Assembly (NCBI GenBank): GCA_012513595.1
Contig: JAAZBY010000164.1
Span: forward strand, 1-9,158
Direction: 5' to 3'
DNA: 9,158 nucleotides
Origin: Chloroflexota bacterium
GTDB lineage: Bacteria; Chloroflexota; Anaerolineae; UBA1429
The notes beneath the pieces are model-generated. The model saw only the letters and a list, made by a program, of their open reading frames with translations. It searched no databases and was not told the DNA's origin. How positions within the stretch are numbered: the stretch's first letter is position 1; the number at the start of each line of letters is the position of its first letter. This document shows, in pieces, positions 1 to 6,497 of the stretch. The translations under genes were made by a program, and so were the position numbers.

Positions 1-1207
1 CCTCCCGGCGCATGTTGATGCAGCCATGGCTCACGGGTGCGCCCCACTGATCGTGCCAGTAGGCGGCGTGGATGGCAAAGGCGCCGGAATAGTACATCAC
101 AAAGGGCACATCAGGAAGAGAGTAGCCCGGGCCGACCAGGTGTTGCGACACGTGCTTGCTGCGGATGCGGAAGCGCCCCACGCGGGTGGGAGTGTCGTCC
201 TTGCCGCTGGAGATCTCGGTGGAGTAGACCCTCTCGGTTCCCTCCCACGCGTACAGCATCTGCTGCGTCAGGTCCACTTCGATCCACTTTTCCTCCAGCG
301 GGAGCGGCAAGAAAGCGGCCGTGGCCCAGGTCGGCAGCGGCGTCGGTGACGGTGTGGCCGTCGATGTAGGCAGCGGCGTGGCGGAGGGCACCGGTGTGAT
401 CGTAGCCGTGGCCGTGGGCGAGGGAGTCGCCGTCGCCGTCGCCTGCGGCGTGTGAGTCGGTGTGGGCGTGCGGGTGATGGCCCCCAGGGCCACGCGGGCG
501 CTCTGCGCCTGCGCTTCGCTGCTCAAGAGAACCGCCAGGGTTCCGCCACCCAGGAAGACCGTGGCCAGCATGGCGACCATCAGGAGGTTTCGCAACGTGC
601 CCCAGCCCCGGCGAGCGCGGCGCAGGCTGACCGGCGGGCGCTCCTCGAGGTGCAGGCCCCGGACCGGCGGCGAGGGCCGACCGTGTGCCGGGCTGGCGCC
701 GCGATGCACCGCGCCACCGGGACTCGCGAGGAGGTCGTCCTCCTGCGCAGCCACGGCGGGGGGCTGCCAGAGAAAAAAGTCGGTGGGCACGACCTGCGGT
801 TCCGCAACCGGGACCCCTGCGTCGGGAGCCGCCGGCTCCTCGGCTGGGCGGCGGCGGGCGACTGACGCCGGGGCATAGGCCTCCCAGGGCGGCCGGAACG
901 GCTGCGGGGCGTCGCCCTCAGGGCGGGCCGCTGTATCGGCCGAGGGCTGGTCGAGCCAGCGCAGGGCCGCCTGGGCGCGGCCGCTGTCGGGATGGTGTCG
1001 TAGGGCGCGGCGCACCATGGCGTTGGCCTCGTCCCGATCGTCGGTGATGGCCGCCAGCCACAGCAGTCCGTCCTCGTGGGTGGGATCGATGGCCAAGGCC
1101 GCCTCGAGAAAGCGGCGGGCACGCTCGTGGCGGCCGTGCCGCACGGCGGTGATGCCCAGGTCGACCAAAGCGGCGAGCTCGGTTCTTTTGCGTGTACTGG
1201 ATGGCAA
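1..1207 (-). CDS. Membrane-anchored L,D-transpeptidase (YkuD) with N-terminal TPR-like repeats; 3' end outside the window
   Basis: Probably forms 3-3 cross-links in peptidoglycan, or attaches proteins to it, from the outer face of the membrane. The 402 visible residues show, in order: two TPR-like helical pairs (about 10-80), an acidic/Pro-rich linker, one hydrophobic helix after a basic stretch (about 205-227), a Thr/Pro/Ser/Ala stalk (about 243-291), then a YkuD domain starting near 297 (KWIEVDLTQQMLYAW). The catalytic motif SHGCIN lies at 393-398 with the nucleophile Cys396, preceded by the conserved His in AIHAAYWHD. The frame runs off the left edge a few residues after the motif, so only the extreme C-terminus is missing. 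The start is TTG at 1207: it has a strong GGAGGA ribosome site six bases upstream and no in-frame ATG precedes the TPR region. The basic flank before the helix suggests an N-in topology, with TPRs in the cytoplasm and catalysis outside. The family call is secure; the TPR role is inferred. Confidence 0.93.
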   Translation of the reverse strand, partial: MPSSTRKRTELAALVDLGITAVRHGRHERARRFLEAALAIDPTHEDGLLWLAAITDDRDEANAMVRRALRHHPDSGRAQAALRWLDQPSADTAARPEGDAPQPFRPPWEAYAPASVARRRPAEEPAAPDAGVPVAEPQVVPTDFFLWQPPAVAAQEDDLLASPGGAVHRGASPAHGRPSPPVRGLHLEERPPVSLRRARRGWGTLRNLLMVAMLATVFLGGGTLAVLLSSEAQAQSARVALGAITRTPTPTHTPQATATATPSPTATATITPVPSATPLPTSTATPSPTPLPTWATAAFLPLPLEEKWIEVDLTQQMLYAWEGTERVYSTEISSGKDDTPTRVGRFRIRSKHVSQHLVGPGYSLPDVPFVMYYSGAFAIHAAYWHDQWGAPVSHGCINMRRE

Positions 1208-1213
1208 GGGCGG

Positions 1214-1219
1214 TCCTCC
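1214..1219 (-). promoter_or_regulatory. Shine-Dalgarno GGAGGA that fixes a TTG start
   Basis: On the minus strand GGAGGA stands six bases before the TTG at 1207-1205. It is the best ribosome site in the region and decides the non-ATG start of the L,D-transpeptidase, since no ATG or GTG lies suitably close to it. Confidence 0.75.
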
Positions 1220-1253
1220 GGATGCGGCCGGGAAGTGGCCCGATCAGGCGGCG

Positions 1254-1282
1254 ATTGTAGCATCTGCCGCCAAGCGGGACAA
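1254..1282 (-). promoter_or_regulatory. Predicted sigma70-type promoter of the L,D-transpeptidase gene
   Basis: Read on the minus strand: -35 box TTGTCC (1282-1277), a 17-base spacer, and -10 box TACAAT (1259-1254) preceded by TGC, an extended -10 arrangement. Transcription would start near 1247, giving a leader of about 40 bases before the TTG start at 1207. The fit to consensus, correct spacing and placement make this one of the two best promoters in the window. Confidence 0.62.
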
Positions 1283-1318
1283 GGGCAGCGCGAGCGCGCC
1301 AGACTGGTCGTCGCTGCC

Positions 1319-1347
1319 TTGCCGTCCACCGCGGCGCATGCTAGAAT
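1319..1347 (+). promoter_or_regulatory. Predicted sigma70-type promoter of the aldolase gene
   Basis: TTGCCG (1319-1324), a 17-base spacer and TAGAAT (1342-1347), with TGC immediately before the -10 box. The start would fall near 1354, leaving about 69 bases of leader before the ATG at 1423. It is divergent from the L,D-transpeptidase promoter; the two -35 boxes lie about 36 bases apart, close enough for a shared regulator, although I see no clear operator palindrome between them. Confidence 0.62.
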
Positions 1348-1422
1348 GCCGGCAGAGAGCGGTAGCCGCGCGGGCCAGGCCCGCAGGGCGGCCGCACACC
1401 AAGCCACAAGGAGTATGAACCC

Positions 1423-2370
1423 ATGTCGATGTTCACCGGCATCTGGCCCGCTCTGGTGACGCCGCTCACCGCTGACGGGGCGATTGACGCTCGGGCCGCG
1501 GAGGAACTCATCGAGGCGCTGGTGGCCACCGGGATCGGGGGGCTTTACGTGTGTGGCGGCACGGGCGAGGGCGTCCTGCTGAGCCCGGCGAGCCGCCGGG
1601 AGATGGCCGAAGTGTCCATCGCGGCGGTGGCTGGCCGCGTGCCCGTGATGGTTCACGTGGGTACCGCTGACACGGGCACCGCGGTCGAGCTGGCCCAGCA
1701 CGCCAACCTCGCCGGGGCTGATGCGGTCAGTGCCGTGCCGCCCTTCTACTATGGGTACACCTTTGCCGCCGTGAAGGAGCACTATCGCGCGATCGCCGCG
1801 GCCTCCAGCGTGCCCCTGTATATGTACTACATCCCCGACGCCACCGGCGTGCAGATGAACGCCGAACAGATCCTGGAGATCTGCGCGATCGATGGCATCG
1901 CGGGCCTCAAGTACACGTCGGAGGACCTAGGTACTCTGGCGCGCCTGCTGGCGCTGCGCGACCCCGAGAAGGTCACGGTGCTCTCAGGCCCGGACCCGCT
2001 CTTTCTGGCCACCTTTGCGCTCGGGGTGGATGGAGCCATCGGCACGATGTACAACTTTATGCCGCGGCTGTACATCGACATCATGGGTGCGGCGGCCGCC
2101 GGCGACCTGGCCACGGCGCGTCGCCTGCAGCACGCCGCGGGCGACCTGATCGCGGTACTGCGACACTACGGGGTGCTGCCCGGCGTCAAGGCGCTGCTGA
2201 ACTCCATGGGCTTCAGGGTCGGGAACTGCGTTCCCCCCATGCCCCATCTCTCTGCCGAACAGGCACGCCTCCTGCGGCGGGAGATGGACGAGGCCGGGCT
2301 GCTGGGCCTGCTCAAGCGCCAGGCACTCTACGGGGCTGCCGGAGACCCTATGCGCGGGCGGCTGGCCTAG
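1423..2370 (+). CDS. N-acetylneuraminate lyase-like aldolase of the DapA (DHDPS/NAL) family
   Basis: A class I (Schiff-base) aldolase or lyase of the DapA family, about 315 residues and full length. Visible active-site elements are the GGTGEG loop (45-50), the motif PPFYYGYTF (106-114), catalytic Tyr135 in YYIP, and Schiff-base Lys163 in GLKYTS. The Arg that marks true dihydrodipicolinate synthase (YNVPxR) is Ala140 here, and the FYY, HYRAI and AIGTMYN segments resemble E. coli NanA much more than DapA. It is therefore unlikely to make lysine precursors; cleavage of a 2-keto-3-deoxy or N-acetylneuraminate-type sugar acid to pyruvate plus an aldehyde is more plausible. NanA's Ser of GSTGE is Gly46 here, so the exact substrate is open. 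The start is ATG 1423, nine bases after AAGGAG (1408-1413). The gene is a single cistron ending at a hairpin and faces the Gfo/Idh gene. Confidence 0.9.
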   Translation: MSMFTGIWPALVTPLTADGAIDARAAEELIEALVATGIGGLYVCGGTGEGVLLSPASRREMAEVSIAAVAGRVPVMVHVGTADTGTAVELAQHANLAGADAVSAVPPFYYGYTFAAVKEHYRAIAAASSVPLYMYYIPDATGVQMNAEQILEICAIDGIAGLKYTSEDLGTLARLLALRDPEKVTVLSGPDPLFLATFALGVDGAIGTMYNFMPRLYIDIMGAAAAGDLATARRLQHAAGDLIAVLRHYGVLPGVKALLNSMGFRVGNCVPPMPHLSAEQARLLRREMDEAGLLGLLKRQALYGAAGDPMRGRLA

Positions 2371-2406
2371 CCGTTCGTCGCCGCTGCACCTTCTGCTGTA
2401 CGCCAA

Positions 2407-2438
2407 AGAGCCGCCCGTCTTGCCTGACGGGCGGCTCT
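2407..2438. terminator. Bidirectional hairpin terminator between convergent genes
   Basis: A perfect 13-bp inverted repeat (AGAGCCGCCCGTC at 2407-2419 pairs with 2426-2438) with a 6-base loop TTGCCT. It lies 36 bases past the aldolase stop and 39 bases past the Gfo/Idh stop on the other strand. The minus-strand transcript has a short T run (TCTTT) after the stem; the plus strand has none, so termination may be better for the minus-strand operon. Confidence 0.8.
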
Positions 2439-2477
2439 CTGATCCTCGCGATGCGGCGGCAACTGCCCCGCTCGGCG

Positions 2478-3722
2478 CTAGGCCAGCGGAGACAGGATCT
2501 TGCCCAGCTCCTCGCTCGGGAAGCGCGTGTAACCCGCTGCGTTGGCCGCGGCGGTCTTTCTCGCCCAGGGGAGGTCCAGGTCTGAGAGCATACACCCCTG
2601 GTCAAACGCGGTGAGGAGCGCGTCTTCCACCCCGTGGATGGCCAGCAGCGGCGAACCGCCCACGGTGGTCGTGTAGGTGTGCTCCGGGGCGACCGGGATG
2701 ATCCCACGGCTCGACTCGAAGGCCAGGTCAATGGCCAGGACGTGCGGGGACGCCTCGGGCAGGCCGCACAGCACGGCCTTGTCTTCACCCGTCAGGACGC
2801 GAGAAATCTGTGCGAACATGCCCGGGTGAATGCTGCCGGGATCCGGGTTGCTGTAGGACTCTTCCGAGCCGTCCTTGTACGTGATCGTCACCGTGTCGGT
2901 CGGGCGGTACCAGAACGCCGAGCCGTTCTCGCAGTGAAAGATCGACTGCGGCTCCGTCGACTCGACGCACGCGTGGGTGACATAATGGCACAGCCGTGTG
3001 CCGCGCGCCGTGATGATCTCGATGCACGACGTGTCATAGGAGGGGATGGCCTTCGAGCGGTACAGCTCGCCGCGCACCGAGGCGATGGCAAACGCGTCGC
3101 CCTCGACAGCCTGGGCGGCGTAGGTCAGGTTGTTGATATGGTGGGCGGTGGCGTTGGTCGCCGGGCCGTCGAGGATCCAGCGGTCATTGGCGCGGAGCTG
3201 CCCGGCCCAGGGGTTGCGCTCATAGTAGTTAAGGCCCCGCGGCCAGCAGATCACCGAATAGGCCTCACGCAGGGCCCCGAGGGCGCCGCTCTGCAGCTTG
3301 TCGCACAGCCACCGGGTAGAGGGCGAGTAGATCTGCTGGTAGCCCACCGCGCACCAGCGCCCGGTGCGCTCCTCGGCCCTGGCGATGCTCTCGGCCTCCT
3401 GAACCGTGCCGGCCACCGGCTTTTCAATCAGCACATTGTAGCCGGCCTCCATGGTCTGCACGGCCATGGGCTCGTGGTAGGCGATACCGGTGGGCGCTCC
3501 TATCACGTCCAGCGTGCCGTGCCCGGCGGCGAGCATGTCATCCAGGGAGGCATAGATCGTGCGCCCCTCTGCCTCCATACGGGCGACCTGCTCCGCGTAC
3601 TTGTCGCGGTTGCGCACCACGGCCGCCTCGAGCCGGGCGACACCCTGCTCCTCCAGGGCACGAAGCGAGCGCACCCACACACCGGCGAAACCGCCGATCC
3701 CCACGATACCAAACTTGATCAT
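2478..3722 (-). CDS. Gfo/Idh/MocA-family NAD(P)-dependent oxidoreductase
   Basis: A predicted cytoplasmic dehydrogenase acting on a sugar, inositol-like compound or derivative with NAD(P). It has 414 residues, longer than the usual 330-390. The N-terminal Rossmann domain has the dinucleotide loop GIGGFA (8-13) and the family signature EKP (100-102, Lys101), followed by GYQQIYSP (128-135). The C-terminal alpha/beta domain carries ILDGPATNATAHHINNL: the usual catalytic DxxxH is N190-xxx-H194, and the following Asp is Asn197. The family is certain from the fold motifs, but this places it in a divergent subgroup that may not be a simple alcohol dehydrogenase. Two adjacent ATG codons exist (3725 and 3722); the second is chosen because GGAGG lies six bases from it but only three from the first. 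It is last in the minus-strand block, 136 bases after the VOC gene, and ends at the shared hairpin terminator. Confidence 0.9.
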   Translation of the reverse strand: MIKFGIVGIGGFAGVWVRSLRALEEQGVARLEAAVVRNRDKYAEQVARMEAEGRTIYASLDDMLAAGHGTLDVIGAPTGIAYHEPMAVQTMEAGYNVLIEKPVAGTVQEAESIARAEERTGRWCAVGYQQIYSPSTRWLCDKLQSGALGALREAYSVICWPRGLNYYERNPWAGQLRANDRWILDGPATNATAHHINNLTYAAQAVEGDAFAIASVRGELYRSKAIPSYDTSCIEIITARGTRLCHYVTHACVESTEPQSIFHCENGSAFWYRPTDTVTITYKDGSEESYSNPDPGSIHPGMFAQISRVLTGEDKAVLCGLPEASPHVLAIDLAFESSRGIIPVAPEHTYTTTVGGSPLLAIHGVEDALLTAFDQGCMLSDLDLPWARKTAAANAAGYTRFPSEELGKILSPLA

Positions 3723-3744
3723 CATCTGCCTCCAGCAATACCTG

Positions 3745-3848
3745 CCCGCCGAGCGGGGATAGTGGCAAACCCTACGAGACTGGCCAACCGGCGCGAGCGG
3801 CGCCGCGGTACGGCGCCTAACCGGGCGGCGGCCGAGGCCGCCACCCGG
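3745..3848 (-). other. Structured intercistronic region with three GC-rich hairpins
   Basis: In the gap between the VOC and Gfo/Idh genes, three inverted repeats follow one another. The first, 3821-3848, has 13-base arms with one non-Watson-Crick pair that becomes G-U in the minus-strand transcript. The second, 3799-3817, has a 7-bp stem GGCGCCG/CGGCGCC and a 5-base loop. The third, 3745-3757, has a 5-bp CCCGC/GCGGG stem just upstream of the Gfo/Idh ribosome site. The first begins about ten bases after the VOC stop, as a terminator or mRNA-stabilising element would, but no T run follows. It could reduce or uncouple expression of the last gene. Confidence 0.5.
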
Positions 3849-3858
3849 CGCTGTGTGT

Positions 3859-4248
3859 CTACTTGAGCATCGGCTTGGCGCGCTGCACCAGCTGAATGGC
3901 CAGGCCCCACGGGTCGCGGAGCATGATCATGCGGTCGCCGGAAGGGATCGTCTTGAGCGGGTCGGCCACAGTAGCCCCGGCCGCAATCAGCCGCTGGCTC
4001 TCGCCCGCGACGTCGTGGCACTCGAAGGCAATATGCAGCAGCAAAAAGTCCATCTCGGCATAGTTGGGCACCGCGTCCGCCGGGTTGTTATAGATCTCCA
4101 GGAGGACGTGGCCCGTCTCGGCGGCCAGGAAGGTCGTGACCGCCGCGTCGTCCATCTGGCGCGCGATGGTCATACCCAGATGGTCCCGGTACCAGGCCGC
4201 GACGGCCCGCGGGTCCTTGACGTTGAAAGCCAGGTGTTCGATTCGCAT
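3859..4248 (-). CDS. VOC-superfamily (glyoxalase/bleomycin-resistance fold) protein
   Basis: A 129-residue single-domain protein of the vicinal oxygen chelate fold, made of two beta-alpha-beta-beta-beta modules. It starts with MRIEHLAFNVKDP, the classic first strand carrying His5. Further candidate metal ligands are Glu51 (VLLEIY), His72 (LLHIAFE) and, at the place where a Glu normally stands, Gln119 (GLAIQLVQ). The DPWG turn (112-115) before the last strand is typical. Members isomerise, cleave or epimerise small molecules, or bind them for resistance; the substrate cannot be read here. The start ATG 4248 has AAGGAG nine bases upstream. It sits between a UroD-like and a Gfo/Idh gene on the same strand, which suggests a metabolic role rather than antibiotic resistance. 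Gaps of 97 and 136 bases leave room for separate promoters, but I find no good one. Confidence 0.88.
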   Translation of the reverse strand: MRIEHLAFNVKDPRAVAAWYRDHLGMTIARQMDDAAVTTFLAAETGHVLLEIYNNPADAVPNYAEMDFLLLHIAFECHDVAGESQRLIAAGATVADPLKTIPSGDRMIMLRDPWGLAIQLVQRAKPMLK

Positions 4249-4345
4249 CCTTCTACGCTCCTTGCGCTATACAGAGAACCTGTGGCCTGCCCCCGGCAGA
4301 GCGGCCGCGCCGGTGCCAACGGTGGGGCAGACCTCTGAGCACGTA

Positions 4346-5416
4346 TCAGCCCGCACGGGGCGGCTCCGAGCAGTGCACGTTGCCGTGGAGGTCGCGCCCG
4401 GCAGCCAGGGCGCGCTCCGCCTCGGAGCGCTGCAACCCTAGCAGCATGATCCCGCGGTCCACGGTGTGCCGGTAGATCCGTTCCATGTCGTTATGGTCAG
4501 GCTGTGACATGGCGATGGCGTGCATCCCTTCCATGCCGCACATGCTAGCGATATAGTGATCGCCCCGACCGCAAAAGTGGATGGCCCCTCCGCCAAAGGC
4601 GTGCAGCAGGCGCTGGTCGTACGGGCGGATGAACTCGTCGAACATGGCCGGAGACAGGTTCATCGCCGAGTCGTCACGCAGCATGATGTTCCCGCGGTGC
4701 ATCAGGCCCCAATGCACGTTGGCGTACGGGCGAAAGGGCACCGTCCGCAGCCACTCGTTCAGGAAGGCCGTGTAGGTCTGGGTGGCCAGCTCCAGGAAGG
4801 CCTTGACCAGGTCCGGCTGCTCATAGAGGGCCAGGAACATGGTGGCGCCCCAGACGACCTCGCAGATGTCCATCGGCCCCTGCAGATCGGGGTGGTAGAT
4901 GACCACGTAGCGGCCGATCTTGGGGTACAGGCAGGCGATCTCGGCAAACCGCTGGCCCATCTCCAGGACCTGGCCACCAAAGCCGGTCTGCAGGTCGGGG
5001 ATGCCGGCATCCACCAGGCGGCGCACCGCGTTGGCGTCGTTCAGGGGCACTGAGGTGGGCAGGGTGTTCAGCTCCTCGGCCATGATGAAGGGCTCGACGC
5101 CGAACAGGAGCGGCGCGATGCTGGAACCATAGTTGCTGCGCACGTTGAGCATGGCGCCGCCGGCCCCTTCCAGCACCGCCGACACGGCCCCAAACTGCTG
5201 CAGGATCATCGCATCATAGTCTTCCAGGGCCGGGTTGACGCCGACCTTGGGCCACTCGACGCGGGCGGGGTTCGGGCGGCCCCGCTGCGGCGTAAAGATG
5301 TCGCCTGTAAAGCGTCCCTCAGTGAAGGCCAGCCACTCCGCCAGGATGCGCTCCTCTTCGGCGGGATCCAGGCGTTCCTCCAGGTCCTCCAGACAGCGGT
5401 TGACCAGATCGTTCAT
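4346..5416 (-). CDS. Uroporphyrinogen decarboxylase (UroD)-superfamily protein, MtaA/MtbA-like
   Basis: A 356-residue TIM-barrel protein of the UroD superfamily. It is unlikely to be heme-pathway HemE: the usual N-terminal Arg-rich substrate loop of HemE is not recognisable. Instead it has YHPDLQGPMDICEVVWG (174-190), a NLSPAMFDEFIRPY helix (253-266) and IHFCGRG (279-285). His280-x-Cys282 matches the zinc-ligand pair of methylcobalamin:thiol methyltransferases (MtaA/MtbA), and Cys349 near the C-terminus (NVHC) could be the third ligand. It could therefore transfer a methyl group from or to a corrinoid, but no corrinoid protein or MtaB partner is in the window, and many such proteins beside sugar dehydrogenases remain uncharacterised. 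The start ATG 5416 has AAGGA eight bases upstream. It follows the amidase gene by 39 bases, so co-transcription is likely; a TATACT at 5470-5465 inside the amidase end could be an extra -10 box, but has no convincing -35. Confidence 0.87.
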   Translation of the reverse strand: MNDLVNRCLEDLEERLDPAEEERILAEWLAFTEGRFTGDIFTPQRGRPNPARVEWPKVGVNPALEDYDAMILQQFGAVSAVLEGAGGAMLNVRSNYGSSIAPLLFGVEPFIMAEELNTLPTSVPLNDANAVRRLVDAGIPDLQTGFGGQVLEMGQRFAEIACLYPKIGRYVVIYHPDLQGPMDICEVVWGATMFLALYEQPDLVKAFLELATQTYTAFLNEWLRTVPFRPYANVHWGLMHRGNIMLRDDSAMNLSPAMFDEFIRPYDQRLLHAFGGGAIHFCGRGDHYIASMCGMEGMHAIAMSQPDHNDMERIYRHTVDRGIMLLGLQRSEAERALAAGRDLHGNVHCSEPPRAG

Positions 5417-5455
5417 GGCTCCAATCCTTGGCTCCGGTGTGACGGGTGGCGTCTC

Positions 5456-6475
5456 TCAACGGGGAGTATACGGGAACGGATCCTCTGGCGTCGGTGGCAT
5501 GTCGAGCAGGGTGCCCTCAGCGCCCTCCGTTGGGGCGGTCTGAGTGGGCTCCTGCAGGGCCCGACCCCAGTGCATCTCTTCGTACTCGTGGAGCGACTGC
5601 GCTCCCTTCCATTCCGGCACGGGGACCAGCAACGCCTCGGCGAAGAACTGCACGACGTAGGCCTTGTTGTCCAACTCGATCGGTATCTCGTGGCTGATCG
5701 GGCCCACCAGGCCCCGCCTGGTCGCCTCTTTGGAGAGCACAAAGTTCGGGTTGGCCTGCACGAGCAGGTTCTGCACCCGCGCCGTGACGGCCCGGCGCGC
5801 CGCGGCCATCTTCTCGGCGCGCGCGCGCCGATACTCGGCGAGCCACTGCTGCACCAGCCCCTGCATCCAGGGCTTTTGTACGGCGACGCCCGGGCAGGTC
5901 TTGGTGGAAAAGTCGCGGTGGAAGGCCAGATCGCTGACGCTCAGCCCCAGCCGCTCGTGCAGGATGCCCAGAACCGCGACGGTATCGGCCAGGATCGAGC
6001 CGCTGGGCGGCGCAGGGTCATAGTTGCCGACCATCTCCACGTGGCGCGAGCGGTAGTTGTGCCCATACACGCCGACGCCGTCATAGCGCAGATCACTGAA
6101 AAGCCAGATGCCGTCGGGAGCGACAAAGACGTGCGGCCCCACCGTCCAGCCCTCGTGCTCGCGCCCGTCCAGGTCCGTCCAAGGTTGGCGCTCATAGTAC
6201 GACTTCATCGCCAGGATCGTGTCGTACCCGTGCCAGGTCTCGGGCGTCGGCTTCCAGGTATGGTGCAGGAACACCCGGGTCGGGCGCGGCTCGGGAATGC
6301 TCAGCTGCTCTACATAAGCCACGAACTCGTCGGCCGTCAGGCACTTGCCGATGATCTCCATCGGGGGTTCCTTGATGACGCCGCCCGTGCCGCTCGCTTC
6401 GGCGCCGGCATCCCGCGGTGAGGCGCTGCGGTCTCGCGCCCCTGCCAGCCGGCTGTTTCGCAATGCTTTCCACAT
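5456..6475 (-). CDS. N-acetylmuramoyl-L-alanine amidase (Amidase_2/PGRP fold)
   Basis: Predicted zinc amidase that cuts between N-acetylmuramic acid and L-Ala of the stem peptide. Numbered from the internal Met at 6361, the domain shows FLHHTW (31-36, zinc His34), GPHVFVAPDG (75-84), AFHRDFSTKTCPG (146-158, zinc His148 and Cys156). A C-terminal part (about 160-301), with an Ala/Arg-rich helix and then a mixed segment containing GPISHEIPIE, is not recognised; it ends in a Pro/Thr-rich tail. The start is uncertain: ATG 6475 has GGAG seven bases upstream and lies 22 bases after the preceding stop; ATG 6361 has an equally placed AAGGA and removes a 38-residue Arg/Ser/Ala-rich leader with weaker codon bias. 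The longer form (339 residues) is given. Neither form has a signal peptide, which is odd for a wall hydrolase. It is almost certainly co-transcribed with the upstream LysM gene. Confidence 0.87.
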   Translation of the reverse strand: MWKALRNSRLAGARDRSASPRDAGAEASGTGGVIKEPPMEIIGKCLTADEFVAYVEQLSIPEPRPTRVFLHHTWKPTPETWHGYDTILAMKSYYERQPWTDLDGREHEGWTVGPHVFVAPDGIWLFSDLRYDGVGVYGHNYRSRHVEMVGNYDPAPPSGSILADTVAVLGILHERLGLSVSDLAFHRDFSTKTCPGVAVQKPWMQGLVQQWLAEYRRARAEKMAAARRAVTARVQNLLVQANPNFVLSKEATRRGLVGPISHEIPIELDNKAYVVQFFAEALLVPVPEWKGAQSLHEYEEMHWGRALQEPTQTAPTEGAEGTLLDMPPTPEDPFPYTPR

Positions 6476-6497
6476 GTCCGCGCTCCGTCGTGGCGTG

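Noticed and set aside
580..1782. 400-residue minus-strand open frame overlapping the aldolase and L,D-transpeptidase genes
   Set aside because: It overlaps two well-supported genes in other frames, crosses both promoters, and its translation is low-complexity Arg/Pro/Ser with no recognisable motif.
2634..3866. 410-residue plus-strand open frame opposite the Gfo/Idh gene
   Set aside because: Long antisense frames are expected in GC-rich genes; its Gly/Val/Arg/His-rich translation has no domain, and the opposite strand has clear Gfo/Idh motifs and a ribosome site.
4249..4345. Promoter (TATAGC-like box) ahead of the VOC gene
   Set aside because: No -35-like box lies at 16-18 bases; only a 5-bp CTGCC/GGCAG hairpin is present. 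The gap otherwise shows nothing beyond the VOC ribosome site.
4257..4348. Possible selenocysteine read-through of the UroD-like gene's TGA stop
   Set aside because: The extension after TGA (YVLRGLPHRWHRRG...) is Arg-rich and does not resemble UroD family C-termini, and no obvious SECIS-like hairpin follows the TGA at once. SelB elsewhere in the window is not enough support.
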